A stretch of 64,000 bases of DNA from Petrachloros mirabilis ULC683 (GTDB lineage Bacteria; Cyanobacteriota; Cyanobacteriia; Thermosynechococcales; Thermosynechococcaceae), in the NCBI RefSeq assembly GCF_009939295.1, contig NZ_WVIC01000007.1, positions 48,132 through 112,131 of the forward strand. Direction: 5' to 3'. The notes under the pieces were generated by a model. The model was given only the letters and a program-made list of their open reading frames with translations, was not told where the DNA came from and made no database searches. The position numbers and the translations under genes were made by a program. Shown here piece after piece: positions 8,426 to 17,127 of this stretch; position 1 is the first letter of the stretch; each line of letters begins with the position of its first letter.

Positions 8426-8698
8426 TTAAAGCTGTGTTTTGATCAACACCGATGGTGGGGTGTAAATAAAAACCCCATTCCCCACTTCTCGTGCCTCTCC
8501 TGCAATGGCACAGGTACTCCCTGCAGCATAGTCAGAGATGCGCTGAGCCAACTTAGGATCAAGTGCCGCCAAATTAAACAAAACAACGGTTCCCTGCTTG
8601 AGTTGTTCAATGGCATACTGAGCATCCTCAAAAGACTGGGGCTTGAGAAAGGCAATGTTATAACCAGACTGACCGGAAATCGGGAGCAGATTGTTCAT
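8426..8698 (-). CDS. sepF: SepF-like protein (core domain only)
   Basis: A 90-residue protein matching the SepF (DUF552) core: residues 17-30 (FLKPQSFEDAQYAI), then GTVVLFNLAALDPKLAQRISDYAAGSTCAI and GNGVFIYTPPSVLI. SepF cross-links FtsZ filaments at the division ring. Cyanobacterial SepF (Cdv2) is normally about twice as long, with a membrane-targeting N-terminal helix and a linker. This one begins almost at the core, so it may be a second, short paralogue rather than the main division protein. The start is ATG 8698; the gene precedes a histidine kinase gene by 40 bases. Confidence 0.72.
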   Translation of the reverse strand: MNNLLPISGQSGYNIAFLKPQSFEDAQYAIEQLKQGTVVLFNLAALDPKLAQRISDYAAGSTCAIAGEAREVGNGVFIYTPPSVLIKTQL

Positions 8699-8918
8699 GG
8701 GTTTTGCAGCTTTTCTGGGGTGAATGCTTCGTTAATTCAATCCCGTTATATTGCCCCTTAGCATACAACCTACAGGCTTCAATCGCAGTGCAACGGATGC
8801 AGATGATTTTAACAATCGCAGCGAGGTTGAGGAAACAGATTCCCATCTCCGGTCATTTGGATTGAAACTGAGGTATGCGCAACTCGGCTGAGAAGAGGGA
8901 TAGACCCCCCTCAAAGCC

Positions 8919-9106
8919 CTACGGTGTACACACACCTCTGAGTCGAGCCCACAATGCTGCATTCGCCCCCCTAACCCCCCAATTCTGGGGGGAATCAGAT
9001 CGTCAAAGTCCCCCAGAATTACGCCCTACGGGCACGCTACGCGAGGAGGATTTAGGAGTCTAGACAGGCTGGACAACAGAACCGAGGACTTGTGTGTACA
9101 CCGTAG
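8919..9106. mobile_element. MITE family 2, copy F (GGTGTACACAC ends)
   Basis: A 188-bp element with 15-bp perfect terminal inverted repeats (CTACGGTGTACACAC at the left; its complement at 9092-9106). It is flanked by a 10-bp direct duplication CCTCAAAGCC (8909-8918 and 9107-9116). The interior holds the C-rich/G-rich hairpin core also seen in family 1 and a nested short repeat. It fills most of the 439-base gap between the SepF-like gene and DUF3370; no coding signal is seen in the rest. Confidence 0.85.
9020..9044. repeat. Nested palindromic short repeat in MITE copy F
   Basis: TACGCCCTACGGGCACGCTACGCGA interrupts the G-rich arm of the hairpin core; in family 1 the core reads through this point. 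The same kind of sequence is present in copy G at 10917-10941. Similar 'acgcc-ggc-acgctacgcg' repeats are known as small dispersed repeats in cyanobacteria. Confidence 0.7.
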
Positions 9107-9137
9107 CCTCAAAGCCGAACTAAACGCTCCTAGGAAA

Positions 9138-10502
9138 CTAATCTAGAGAGAGTCCTTGCAGCGTCAGCGCTTGGGGTGGGGTAGCATCCGGTGGATACAG
9201 AAAATCTACCTGCACCAAGTTGGCTTGATCAGGATCCAGATTGAGGATCACTAGGGGTTCTCCTTGCTGACCCTGTTGTTGAACTAAATGCACGTATCGA
9301 GTGCGAGCAACACCCTGATCATCGCGGTAGCGCACCCGCACGGTGCCTCGGAAAAACACCCGACTGGGCAACGGTTCTAAAAACTGTAGATCGGATCTGG
9401 CTTCATCTGTTTTGAGGGGAGTTTGGAGGGTGACAGCGACCCGTTGAGGCACTTCGCTGCGGTTGTGAAGGGGGAGGTGGACTCGATAGTGAATGCCATA
9501 GTTGCCATGGGCAGCATAGGCTGTATCGGGATAACGCACCACCAAGGGGGCACTCTGAATTTGCCCGGTGCCAAAGGTGCCCCGATCTAGACCACTGAGC
9601 AGGTAGGATTTGGATTCCCCAGGAGCCGGGATAGATAGTCGCCCCTGGGGGTGATTGGCATCTTGAACCTGAGCATTCCAGGTAGAACCAATGGCGACCC
9701 CAGCAACCCGTCCGTAGATGAGTTGGCCAGCTTCGCCAGGAGGGGTGGGGGTGCGATCGCGCGGCCCCGCCAAAGAACCCGTAGCCAAAAGCTGCTGCCA
9801 TTCCTCCAGGGTTGGCTCCCGCTCATTCCCCGCTGCATCTGTGGGCGCATAGCGAGCCAGACTGGCAGCATAAACGGAGCCATTGCTGCGCAGCCGTGCC
9901 AGGGTAGAGCGCCCATTGATGGGGGGATCCAGCGTGCTAACTGGAATCGGAGCATTCATCAGCAATCGACTTTCACCGGGTGGAATCGCAATCTGAGCCG
10001 GCCAGCCCTCCTGTCGCTGCCCCCGGAGAATGTCACTCATAACCCGACTCCCGGGTCCTGCATAAACCGTTCCTCGGGGGTTATCCACCATGGGAGGAAG
10101 TTGAATAAACGGAGCATCCGGCTGGCTCAGATAACTGGCAGCTTGGAGCACATCCACGGTCACGGTTGTCAAACCGGGATTATGAAGCACGACCCCGAGA
10201 TACAGCGTTCTTAAGTCATCCGGTGTCGGGGCTCGGGCCACATGATGGGCAAACACATCAAAGCGGCCATTGAATCGGTAGTCAAGATGCGCATCAGGAA
10301 CAGCTTTCCCTTCAGTGGGAAATGTTGACAGCAGGATACCTTCCGTTTGCACCAACTCAGGGCTGTTGCTATTGAAGACAGGAACCTGATCCAGTTCGCC
10401 TGGCAGGGGGTACACCTGTTGCGGCACGGAGATGGTTTGGGGTTCTGGGGGAGGTGCTGTTGGGGTTTGAGCCAGCAGCAACGGAATCAGCAGCGAGAGC
10501 AT
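9138..10502 (-). CDS. DUF3370 domain protein
   Basis: A 454-residue protein of the cyanobacterial DUF3370 family, function unknown. A short hydrophobic N-terminus (LLIPLLLAQ) looks like a signal peptide, so it is probably exported. Recognisable family stretches are FNGRFDVFAHHVARAP, LYLGVVLHNPG, QLPPMVDNPRGTVYAGPGSRV and GNYGIHYRVHLPLHN. It is rich in proline and beta-strand patterns, with no catalytic motif. The start is ATG 10502. It is flanked on both sides by family 2 MITEs (copy F downstream, copy G upstream). Its neighbours give no functional hint. Confidence 0.85.
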   Translation of the reverse strand: MLSLLIPLLLAQTPTAPPPEPQTISVPQQVYPLPGELDQVPVFNSNSPELVQTEGILLSTFPTEGKAVPDAHLDYRFNGRFDVFAHHVARAPTPDDLRTLYLGVVLHNPGLTTVTVDVLQAASYLSQPDAPFIQLPPMVDNPRGTVYAGPGSRVMSDILRGQRQEGWPAQIAIPPGESRLLMNAPIPVSTLDPPINGRSTLARLRSNGSVYAASLARYAPTDAAGNEREPTLEEWQQLLATGSLAGPRDRTPTPPGEAGQLIYGRVAGVAIGSTWNAQVQDANHPQGRLSIPAPGESKSYLLSGLDRGTFGTGQIQSAPLVVRYPDTAYAAHGNYGIHYRVHLPLHNRSEVPQRVAVTLQTPLKTDEARSDLQFLEPLPSRVFFRGTVRVRYRDDQGVARTRYVHLVQQQGQQGEPLVILNLDPDQANLVQVDFLYPPDATPPQALTLQGLSLD

Positions 10503-10816
10503 AGGGAATTATTACGCCAGTCTGAGACAGAGATTAAGACCACTTCTCAAGCCTCAGGCTAGGCCATGAGGATCGGTCATGGGGGCAGATAGGCAGTTCA
10601 GACGGCCAAAAGCAACTATCCGTTCCTACCCGCTTGCCAGTGCATTATAGAGGCCACATCCTGCATCCCACAATGCAATTCCGATCTCCCCAACTCAGAG
10701 GATCCCGTAGCCAAGACTACTAAGCCCGAGAGATTCAGCCTTTAAGCTAATGCCGTGGGAGTTGTTCTTCCCACGCCCAACATTCCGAGCAAAGGTATGG
10801 ACTCCCCTATCCTCTC
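10503..10816. other. Non-coding gap upstream of MITE copy G
   Basis: About 310 bases between the DUF3370 start and MITE copy G. No conserved coding frame or tRNA shape is seen. There is one hairpin, GTGGGA / TCCCAC at about 10755-10774, without a T-tract. It probably contains the DUF3370 promoter on the minus strand, but no clear -10/-35 pair can be named. Confidence 0.35.
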
Positions 10817-11015
10817 CTATGGTGTACACACAAGTCTGGGAAAACTATTCCACCCTGCATTCGCCCCCTACATCCCCCATTCTGGGGGACTGTGAGATAT
10901 TCAGAACCCCCCAAATTACGCCCTTCGGGCACGCTTCGCGAGGGGGGGCAGGGGGGCGAGTGCAAGGATGTTGGAGGATTGTAGTCATCCATTTGAATTT
11001 GTGTGTACACCGTAG
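10817..11015. mobile_element. MITE family 2, copy G
   Basis: A 199-bp element with CTATGGTGTACACACAAG at the left and its near-complement ending CACCGTAG at the right. The flanks repeat CCTATCC(T/C)CT (10806-10815 and 11016-11025), a 10-bp duplication with one mismatch. The interior is the same hairpin core as copy F plus the nested short repeat. It lies 65 bases upstream of the NADH dehydrogenase start and may carry or displace its promoter. Confidence 0.82.
10917..10941. repeat. Nested palindromic short repeat in MITE copy G
   Basis: TACGCCCTTCGGGCACGCTTCGCGA sits in the same position of the hairpin core as in copy F, with three substitutions relative to it. The shared position suggests that the repeat entered before copies F and G separated. 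Confidence 0.7.
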
Positions 11016-11080
11016 CCTATCCCCTCTGAGCACCCCAACATTGGTGTTTGCCCGACCCTACCCTAACGGAGCGCATTCCT

Positions 11081-12427
11081 ATGATGGCTGAATCACAACA
11101 CCATGTGGTTATTGTCGGGGGTGGCTTCGGCGGACTCTACGCTGCCAAAGCCCTCCGCAAAGCCCCAGTCAAAGTAACCCTGATTGACCAGCGCAATTTT
11201 CATTTGTTTCAGCCCTTGCTCTACCAAGTGGCCACAGGAACGCTTTCGCCTGCGGATATCTCCTCGCCACTGCGGGGAATTCTCAGCAAACATGCCAACA
11301 CTCAAGTCCTGATGGACAAGGTTACAGAAATTGATCCTCAGCAACAGCAGATCACGCTGATACATCAAACCCTTAGCTACGATACCCTGATTGTGGCCAC
11401 CGGAGTCCGGCACCATTACTTTGGCAATGCCCACTGGCAAGACTTTGCCCCAGGTCTGAAAACCGTAGAAGATGCTTTAGAACTCAGACGCCGCATTTTC
11501 CTGGCCTTTGAGGCGGCAGAAAGGGAACCCGACCCCGTGCGGCGGCGAGCGCTGTTAACCTTCGTGATTGTAGGAGGAGGGCCAACGGGTGTTGAGTTGG
11601 CGGGTGCGATCGCAGAGCTAGCCTTCAAAACCCTTCCCCAAGACTTCCGCAACATCAATACCCAAGAAGCCCAGGTTCTGCTCTTAGAAGGCTTAGATCG
11701 AGTTCTGCCCCCCTATCCCCCCGAGCTATCGGCCAAAGCTGCGGCCTATCTCCGTCAGATGGGGGTCACAGTTCGGACTCAGACTCGGGTGACCCATGTT
11801 GACTCCCATGGGGTAACCGTAGAATTTTCAGCAGATCAGCCCCAGGCTCAAGCCATTCCTGCTCATACCATTCTCTGGGCAGCCGGTGTCCAAGCCTCTC
11901 CCTTAGGGCAGCAACTCGCAGAGCGTACCGGTGCCGAACTCGATCGAGTTGGCCGCGTCAAAGTGAGTCCCCATCTCAACATTCCTGGCTATGAAAACCT
12001 TTATGTGATTGGCGATCTAGCTCACGTCGCGGGTCAAAATAGCCCTCCCCTGCCCGGGGTGGCTCCCGTAGCCGTCCAAGAAGGAAAATATGTGGCCAAG
12101 CAAATTCAGGCTCGCCTACAGGGGCAAGCCCTAGCCCCATTCCAATACAAAGACGTGGGCAGCTTAGCCGTCATTGGCCAGAATGCAGCCGTGGTTGATT
12201 TCAGTGGCTTCAAATTCACGGGGATTGCAGCTTGGTTGATCTGGGTCTTTGCCCACATCTACTACCTGATTGAATTCGATAATAAGCTGATTGTGATGTT
12301 GCAGTGGGGATGGAACTACTTCACTCGGCAGCGAGGGGCTCGTTTAATTACCCATCCTGCTGTACCGGAACAGGTCGAGCATCCCAGTGAACGAGCAGTA
12401 GCCAAGACCCCAACCTCGGTTCCTTAA
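11081..12427 (+). CDS. Type II NADH dehydrogenase (NDH-2)
   Basis: A flavoprotein of about 448 residues that oxidises NAD(P)H and reduces quinone without pumping protons, peripheral on the membrane. The FAD-binding motif GGGFGGLYAAK is at the N-terminus and the NAD-binding GGGPTGVELAGAIAELA near residue 165. The FAD-contact motif GRVKVSPHLNIPGYENLYVIGD lies at about 300-320, followed by the C-terminal membrane-anchor region ending in amphipathic helices (WLIWVFAHIYYLIEFDNKL). ATG 11081 starts the conserved part; the TTG at 11048 in the same frame would add residues of no family character. Cyanobacteria carry several NDH-2 paralogues (NdbA, B, C); which one this is cannot be fixed here. Confidence 0.9.
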   Translation: MMAESQHHVVIVGGGFGGLYAAKALRKAPVKVTLIDQRNFHLFQPLLYQVATGTLSPADISSPLRGILSKHANTQVLMDKVTEIDPQQQQITLIHQTLSYDTLIVATGVRHHYFGNAHWQDFAPGLKTVEDALELRRRIFLAFEAAEREPDPVRRRALLTFVIVGGGPTGVELAGAIAELAFKTLPQDFRNINTQEAQVLLLEGLDRVLPPYPPELSAKAAAYLRQMGVTVRTQTRVTHVDSHGVTVEFSADQPQAQAIPAHTILWAAGVQASPLGQQLAERTGAELDRVGRVKVSPHLNIPGYENLYVIGDLAHVAGQNSPPLPGVAPVAVQEGKYVAKQIQARLQGQALAPFQYKDVGSLAVIGQNAAVVDFSGFKFTGIAAWLIWVFAHIYYLIEFDNKLIVMLQWGWNYFTRQRGARLITHPAVPEQVEHPSERAVAKTPTSVP

Positions 12428-12485
12428 TCAGCGGCAATCTGCAAAGCTCTCCCCACCAATTGCCCGATCGATGTTTGGGTTCACA

Positions 12486-12530
12486 CCTGAGTTCGACGAG
12501 TGATCTGCGCTAACCCCCTAGCCCCATCCT
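12486..12530. repeat. Degraded fragment similar to MITE family 4
   Basis: The stretch containing CTGAGTTCGACGAGT, followed by a CTAACCCCCTAGCCCC tract, resembles the left end of the 154-bp element at 25953-26106. No matching right end is found, so it is a remnant at most. It lies in the 273-base gap before the DUF4058 gene. Confidence 0.4.
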
Positions 12531-12700
12531 GGGCGTAGCTTGCTTCTCAAGGAGTGATCACCCTGAGCGAGGGTTTACCCGATGCTGCTAAGACAGGGGC
12601 TAGGCGATCGCAAGCTGAGTTATACCCGTTGATGAGAACGAGACTCAGAGGAATCCACTCAAAAGCTAAAATGGGTTTAGCCCCTATTGTAGGCTCAGCG

Positions 12701-13498
12701 ATGGCATCCCCCTTTCCAGGTATGGATCCTTACTTAGAACAGGCCATCTTTTGGTCGGAATTTCACAGCCGCTTGATTGTGGCGATCGCCGATGCCCTCG
12801 CCCTTAGCCTACTGCCGCAATATTATGTGGCGGTTGAGACTCGCACCTATAGAGATGACCCCAATGAGGAATTGCTGGTGGGGATTCCAGACGCAGTTGT
12901 GTTGTCTACCCCAGGGCTATCTGCTCAGGCTAAACGTGAGATTGCTGGCGCTGGGGTGGCAACGACGGTACGGCCTCAGTCGGTAATCTTGCCCATGCCG
13001 CTGGAGATCAAGGAGCGCTACTTAGAAATTCGAGAAGCGGGCAGTGATGCGGTGATTACGGTGGTTGAGGTATTGTCACCGACTCATAAACGCCAGGGAG
13101 GAGGCCGCAGGATTTATAGCACCAAACGACAAACGGTTTTGGGCAGTGCCTCCCACTTGGTGGAAATTGATTTGCTGCGGGCTCATGACCCAATGGCGAT
13201 GCACCCGGTCGATATAGGGGCTGCATCGACAGCTCGGTATCGCATTTTGGTGAGTCGCTCAGAGCATCGCCCTCGGGCAGATCTCTATGAATTTGTGCTG
13301 CGGGAGCCGATTCCTGAGTTTCCACTGCCCCTAAAAGAAACTGGGGAGCAGGTGATCGTTGGTCTACAACCGCTGGTAAACGGGATTTATGAGCGCAGTG
13401 GGTACGGCATTCGGGTAGATTATCAAGCCTCTGTGCCGCCACCGGCTCTATCAGCAGAGGATCAAGCTTGGGTGAATGAGCTATTACACAGCCGCTAA
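12701..13498 (+). CDS. DUF4058 family protein
   Basis: A 265-residue protein starting at ATG 12701 with the family hallmark MASPFPGMDPYLE. DUF4058 proteins are numerous in cyanobacteria and Planctomycetes and may have a PD-(D/E)XK-like fold; the function is unknown. Visible family stretches are FWSEFHSRLIVAIADAL, YYVAVETRTY, RYLEIREAGSDAVITVVEVLSPTHK and HLVEIDLLRA. The open frame extends back to 12554, but that upstream part lacks family character. The gene converges on the TIGR03032-like gene, with a strong palindrome between them. Confidence 0.88.
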   Translation: MASPFPGMDPYLEQAIFWSEFHSRLIVAIADALALSLLPQYYVAVETRTYRDDPNEELLVGIPDAVVLSTPGLSAQAKREIAGAGVATTVRPQSVILPMPLEIKERYLEIREAGSDAVITVVEVLSPTHKRQGGGRRIYSTKRQTVLGSASHLVEIDLLRAHDPMAMHPVDIGAASTARYRILVSRSEHRPRADLYEFVLREPIPEFPLPLKETGEQVIVGLQPLVNGIYERSGYGIRVDYQASVPPPALSAEDQAWVNELLHSR

Positions 13499-13540
13499 CC
13501 CATGGTGCTGCCGTCTACTGGCTGCGGCTTCAGGCGTACT

Positions 13541-13570
13541 GAAGCTTAGTTTCACGTGAAATTAAGCTTC
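13541..13570. terminator. Palindrome between convergent genes
   Basis: GAAGCTTAGTTTCAC / GTGAAATTAAGCTTC is a 30-bp palindrome with a single G-T mismatch, placed 43 bases after DUF4058 and 29 bases after the TIGR03032-like gene. An outer GGTGC/GCACC pair extends it. It lacks T-tracts, so termination of both genes is likely by position but unproven. Confidence 0.55.
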
Positions 13571-13598
13571 ACCTGGGCACCACTAGGGCTTATCACAC

Positions 13599-14693
13599 TC
13601 AAAGGCCGGTACGCAAAGCTTGGGGGACATCTGCGAGGTTCACATCTGGGACGACGTAGGTGTTGGCCAGCAGGTGGTCGCCTTCGGCAATTTCGGGGAA
13701 TCGCGCACCAGGTAAGACTTGAACTGCAAAAATTTCTTGGACTGCGGCTTCAAATTTGAGGTAAGCCACGGTCTGGCCAGAGCGCAAATCAATCACCCAA
13801 ACCCCACAAATTCGCTCTTGAAGTCGTTCCGTTAGGGGAATACCGCTAAAAACTGCGGTTTCTCGGACCTGGGACAGCCCCACAAAGGCCAAGGAGCCAT
13901 AAAAATCGAGTCCTCGGGTAAAGCCTGGTAGTTGGGTGACGGTCTGTAATTGGCCGGTAGCCCCATCGACTTGAGCTAGGCTGCCCTGGCCTGATTCCAA
14001 AATCCACAGGTGTTGATCATGCCAACGGGGGGAATGGGGCATAGATAAGTTGGCAGCGATGACAGCATTGGTGGCCACATCCATGAGAATGCCCCCATTG
14101 GCTTTGGTGGCTCGCCAGCCCCCTTGAGTATCGCTGAGACCTAAGGCGGTGACATACCGGGGCAGTCCAGCGACTAAGGAGAGGCCATTCAGATGGCAGC
14201 GGTCTTCTGGCGACAGGGCACTAATAAAGGGGGGACGCCAGCGGGGAACGAAACTATACCGAGAGTCTAGGGTACACAGACAGGAAAAACGGGTATTCAC
14301 AAACCATAGGTCTTCTTTCCCCCAAGCCATTTCATGAATATCAATGTCCCCGGTGACATGAGCGGTGCGCAGGAGGTAGCAGGCGTCGTGGCGGTCGGCG
14401 GGCTCAAGTTTGGCTGTGGCCGCTGGAATATTGTGAAGTTCTAGAATTTGGAGGCCACTGCCCACGGCTATTTTGCCTGCTGTGGCCGCAATGCCCATGG
14501 GTTTGGGCAACGCCCGAAAGTGGGTGTTGAGCTGCTCTCCATCGGCTCGAATCAGAATCAGTTTGCCGGTTTGATAGGTGGAGACTAAGAGCGAGATTCT
14601 CAACTGCTGCAATAGGGCTGGAAAGTTTTGGGTATGGACGCTGGCCAGAGGCGCATCTGGGTCAGGCGTTGGGGGATTGGGGGTAAGGTTCAT
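13599..14693 (-). CDS. TIGR03032-family protein
   Basis: A protein of about 364 residues from ATG 14693, of the TIGR03032/DUF4915 family of unknown function. The family has a beta-propeller-like repeat character. Typical stretches are LLVSTYQTGKLILIR, NTHFRALPKPMGIA, LWFVNTRFSCLCTLD, HLNGLSLVAGLPRYVTALG, and LDFYGSLAFVGLSQVRE. The frame is open to 14759, but that overlaps the next gene's coding end. The 40-base gap to the histidine kinase gene upstream on the same strand suggests one transcript. The family often occurs with glycosyl or sulfotransferase genes, but none is seen here. Confidence 0.82.
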   Translation of the reverse strand: MNLTPNPPTPDPDAPLASVHTQNFPALLQQLRISLLVSTYQTGKLILIRADGEQLNTHFRALPKPMGIAATAGKIAVGSGLQILELHNIPAATAKLEPADRHDACYLLRTAHVTGDIDIHEMAWGKEDLWFVNTRFSCLCTLDSRYSFVPRWRPPFISALSPEDRCHLNGLSLVAGLPRYVTALGLSDTQGGWRATKANGGILMDVATNAVIAANLSMPHSPRWHDQHLWILESGQGSLAQVDGATGQLQTVTQLPGFTRGLDFYGSLAFVGLSQVRETAVFSGIPLTERLQERICGVWVIDLRSGQTVAYLKFEAAVQEIFAVQVLPGARFPEIAEGDHLLANTYVVPDVNLADVPQALRTGL

Positions 14694-14733
14694 CTGCAAA
14701 GGGATGGGCAAAGAGCAGGCAAAAAACCGAGGG

Positions 14734-16080
14734 TTAGCATTCCGGTAGACTGACGACAAAGGTGCTACCGGGGAGTGCCTGGGGGTCAGTGGATGGATCT
14801 AGGGCGGGACTAAAAACCTGCAAATCGCCCTGCATTTGAGCTAGTAGGCTTTGAGCAATGTTCAGTCCAAGACCCGTTCCGGGAATGTCGGTACGGGCTT
14901 GCACCCCTCGATACCGACGCTCAAAAATATGGGGTAAGTCTTGGCAAGGGATGCCGGGGCCAGTATCGCTAACGATGATTTGCTGTTGGTTGGGGTTTTG
15001 GGCGGGCAATCGCTGCACGGAGATCCGGATCTGCCCTTGGGCAGGCGTATATTTCAGGGCGTTGTCGATCAGGTTGCTGAAGACTTCTCGCAAGGCCATG
15101 GGGTCAGCATTGACGGGCGGAAGTTCTGCGGGAATTTGCACTTGTAGGTGTAACTGCCGCTCTTCTAGGGTGCCTGCGATCGCACCCACAATCGGATTCA
15201 AAATTTCCAGCACCCAGCAGGGCTGGAGTTGAAGGTCTTGGCCAGTCCCCAGTCCCTGAGCGGGAGGGAGTGCCATAGGAGATATGGGGGGAAGAGACAA
15301 CTGCGAGCTGGGTTTAAAAGGCGAGGTTTCGGTTTCCAGGGCGGCTTCCCCCAAATCAATCGCGCCATCAAACTGCTGTAGCAATTCTTCTAAGCGATCA
15401 CTTTGCTGAACAATGCTATCTGCGATCTGGCGATTAGTATCTTCGGGGAGTAGGCGCTTGAGTAACAATTTTCCCAGGGTGCGCAGGGTGGTGAGGGGAT
15501 TGCGAAACTGATGGAGCAAATTGGCAAAAGTTTGATACTGCTGCCCCTGGAGCAGCCGCTGCTCTCCCCCAGCCATGGCCAGCCATTGAGCGCGTTGATC
15601 AAGAACGCAGGCCATGGCCAGGGTATGGGCCATTTGCTCAAGCTGATCGTGCTCCCGAGGGCTCCAGTGGCGCTGCTCTCGCGCCGCCACTAACAGCCCT
15701 AGCATCACCGAGTTGTGCATGATGGGAACGACAACCCGGCGCGGCTGCCGGAGGCTCAGCGCAGCGGAGGCTGGAGACATTGTGCTCTGGCTGGTCTCCT
15801 CTGCTGGCAGGCGAAATGAAGGCAGGGTCCACTCCGCTGACAGTTGCCAGGAGCTTGATTGCCCCCAGGAAGCTGCATCATCGGGATAGATGACCAAGGG
15901 AACCAACTCCGCCTGGGGCTCTGTGTCCGACAAGTCATCGGTGAGATAAACTGCACCGAGGGATGCCCCATAGATCTGAATTAATAAGGCCACCTGGGAT
16001 CGACATAGGGCGACAAATTCTTCACTGGCAGGTTGCATCATGGGCATGGCTCCCCAAGACGCTTCTGGCCAAGACGCCAT
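14734..16080 (-). CDS. GAF-domain sensor histidine kinase
   Basis: A 448-residue soluble kinase. Residues about 20-165 form a GAF-like sensory domain (FVALCRSQVALLIQIYGASLGAVYL at the start and RRVVVPIMHNSVMLGLLVAA at the end). The phosphoacceptor is a variant H box LLHQFRNPLTTLRTL with His190, a form common in cyanobacterial kinases. The ATPase domain has the N box NLIDNALKYTP, DTGPGIP and GTGLGLNIAQSLL. The start may be Met12 or Met15 instead of ATG 16080. There is no response regulator next door. The downstream TIGR03032-like gene is probably cotranscribed. Confidence 0.88.
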   Translation of the reverse strand: MASWPEASWGAMPMMQPASEEFVALCRSQVALLIQIYGASLGAVYLTDDLSDTEPQAELVPLVIYPDDAASWGQSSSWQLSAEWTLPSFRLPAEETSQSTMSPASAALSLRQPRRVVVPIMHNSVMLGLLVAAREQRHWSPREHDQLEQMAHTLAMACVLDQRAQWLAMAGGEQRLLQGQQYQTFANLLHQFRNPLTTLRTLGKLLLKRLLPEDTNRQIADSIVQQSDRLEELLQQFDGAIDLGEAALETETSPFKPSSQLSLPPISPMALPPAQGLGTGQDLQLQPCWVLEILNPIVGAIAGTLEERQLHLQVQIPAELPPVNADPMALREVFSNLIDNALKYTPAQGQIRISVQRLPAQNPNQQQIIVSDTGPGIPCQDLPHIFERRYRGVQARTDIPGTGLGLNIAQSLLAQMQGDLQVFSPALDPSTDPQALPGSTFVVSLPEC

Positions 16081-16277
16081 CCCCTGATCTCCACCTTGGC
16101 AGACGACCGCCTCTTAGCCACGCCCATGACCCAAATCCAAGACTGAGCTGGAATCAAACCAAAAACTGAGCCCATGAATCCCCAATGATAAATGACGGGT
16201 CGCAGTGGGTATTCTGAGCTTAGCGGGCTAAAGCTCTATAACCGTACCGAATTCTGCACCCAAGGAGTCCTGAGGCA

Positions 16278-16655
16278 ATGCTAGCGAAGTTTCGATCCGT
16301 GCGTCAGATCATTTTAGTGCTGTCGCTGCTATCTTTTGTAGGAACTATTGGTGTGTCTTTGTTTGGGTACGCCTCTCGGGTTCAAAGCTTACAAGAGTCT
16401 CCCCAAGTTGAGGCGACTTCGCCCGAGGCTGAACTCAAGGCTCAAGAAAAAGGCTATGAGACTGTGCTGGCACGGGAGCCTAACAACACCCTGGCGTTGG
16501 AGGGTCTGGCTCAAACCCGGCTGATGTTGGATGATCCAGAAGGGGCGATCGCACCCCTCGAAACCCTTGTCCAGCTTCACCCTGAAGACGAAGCCTATAA
16601 AGTCGTGCTCACCAGTGTTCGAGAAAAGGTGGCGCTCCAACCCCTTGAACCTTAG
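16278..16655 (+). CDS. Membrane-anchored small TPR protein
   Basis: A 125-residue protein from ATG 16278. An N-terminal transmembrane helix (IILVLSLLSFVGTIGVSLFGYA, about residues 11-32) anchors a soluble part with two TPR-like units (KAQEKGYETVLAREPNNTLALEGLAQTRLMLDDPEGAIAPLETL). Topology is probably N-in with the TPRs outside the cytoplasm, though it may also be a signal anchor. Similar short TPR proteins are common in cyanobacteria and their roles are unknown. It converges on the next membrane-protein gene with 19 bases between stops. Confidence 0.7.
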   Translation: MLAKFRSVRQIILVLSLLSFVGTIGVSLFGYASRVQSLQESPQVEATSPEAELKAQEKGYETVLAREPNNTLALEGLAQTRLMLDDPEGAIAPLETLVQLHPEDEAYKVVLTSVREKVALQPLEP

Positions 16656-16674
16656 CCCATAGATGGGACGCCCT

Positions 16675-17127
16675 CTAATAACTAGGCAACCACCATATAT
16701 CAATACATTCCCCAACCCCCAAGCTCGCCAAGGCAAGGGCTGCTAGGGTTAAAATTGTTTGGTAACGCTGAATATGGAGCGATCGCAGTTCTTGCCAAGC
16801 AAACCAAGTGGTGCCCAGGGGGATCACCACTAAGGTGGGGAAGAGGGCATGGGTAAAGGCAAAGGTCAACAAGAGGCTCGCTGCCAAAACCAGAAAAACT
16901 GCCACAAAAAACTTAGGCACACCCTCTAGAATTTTGGCCACATGGGAGCCACTCACCCAGGCAGACACCACCCCTAGCAGTGCCAGCAAGACACCCACAA
17001 ACCAGAGAATATGATGAGCCGATAGGCTCCAGCCCACCACAATGTAGGACAGGCTCAAGGGAATTAGCGCTAACCCCAACCCTCGATTGCGGGTTCGACT
17101 TGTAATCGCCAAGCCTTCTGCTTTCAT
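16675..17127 (-). CDS. Four- to five-helix membrane protein, function unknown
   Basis: A protein of about 150 residues from ATG 17127; a longer frame to 17160 is possible. Four to five hydrophobic helices are seen: LGLALIPLSLSYIVVGWSL, LWFVGVLLALLGVVSAW, FFVAVFLVLAASLLLTFAF, FPTLVVIPLGTTWFAW and ILTLAALALASLGVGECI. There are few charged residues and no known motif. I do not recognise a named family; the neighbours give no clue. Confidence 0.6.
   Translation of the reverse strand: MKAEGLAITSRTRNRGLGLALIPLSLSYIVVGWSLSAHHILWFVGVLLALLGVVSAWVSGSHVAKILEGVPKFFVAVFLVLAASLLLTFAFTHALFPTLVVIPLGTTWFAWQELRSLHIQRYQTILTLAALALASLGVGECIDIWWLPSY

Noticed and set aside
10503..10816. Possible tRNA or small RNA in the gap before the NADH dehydrogenase
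   Set aside because: No cloverleaf, no T-loop GGTTCGAATC-like stretch and no CCA-type acceptor pairing could be found by eye.
10750..11091. Open frame of about 113 codons across MITE copy G
   Set aside because: It lies in the repeat and has no family character; it is a by-product of the low-stop MITE sequence.
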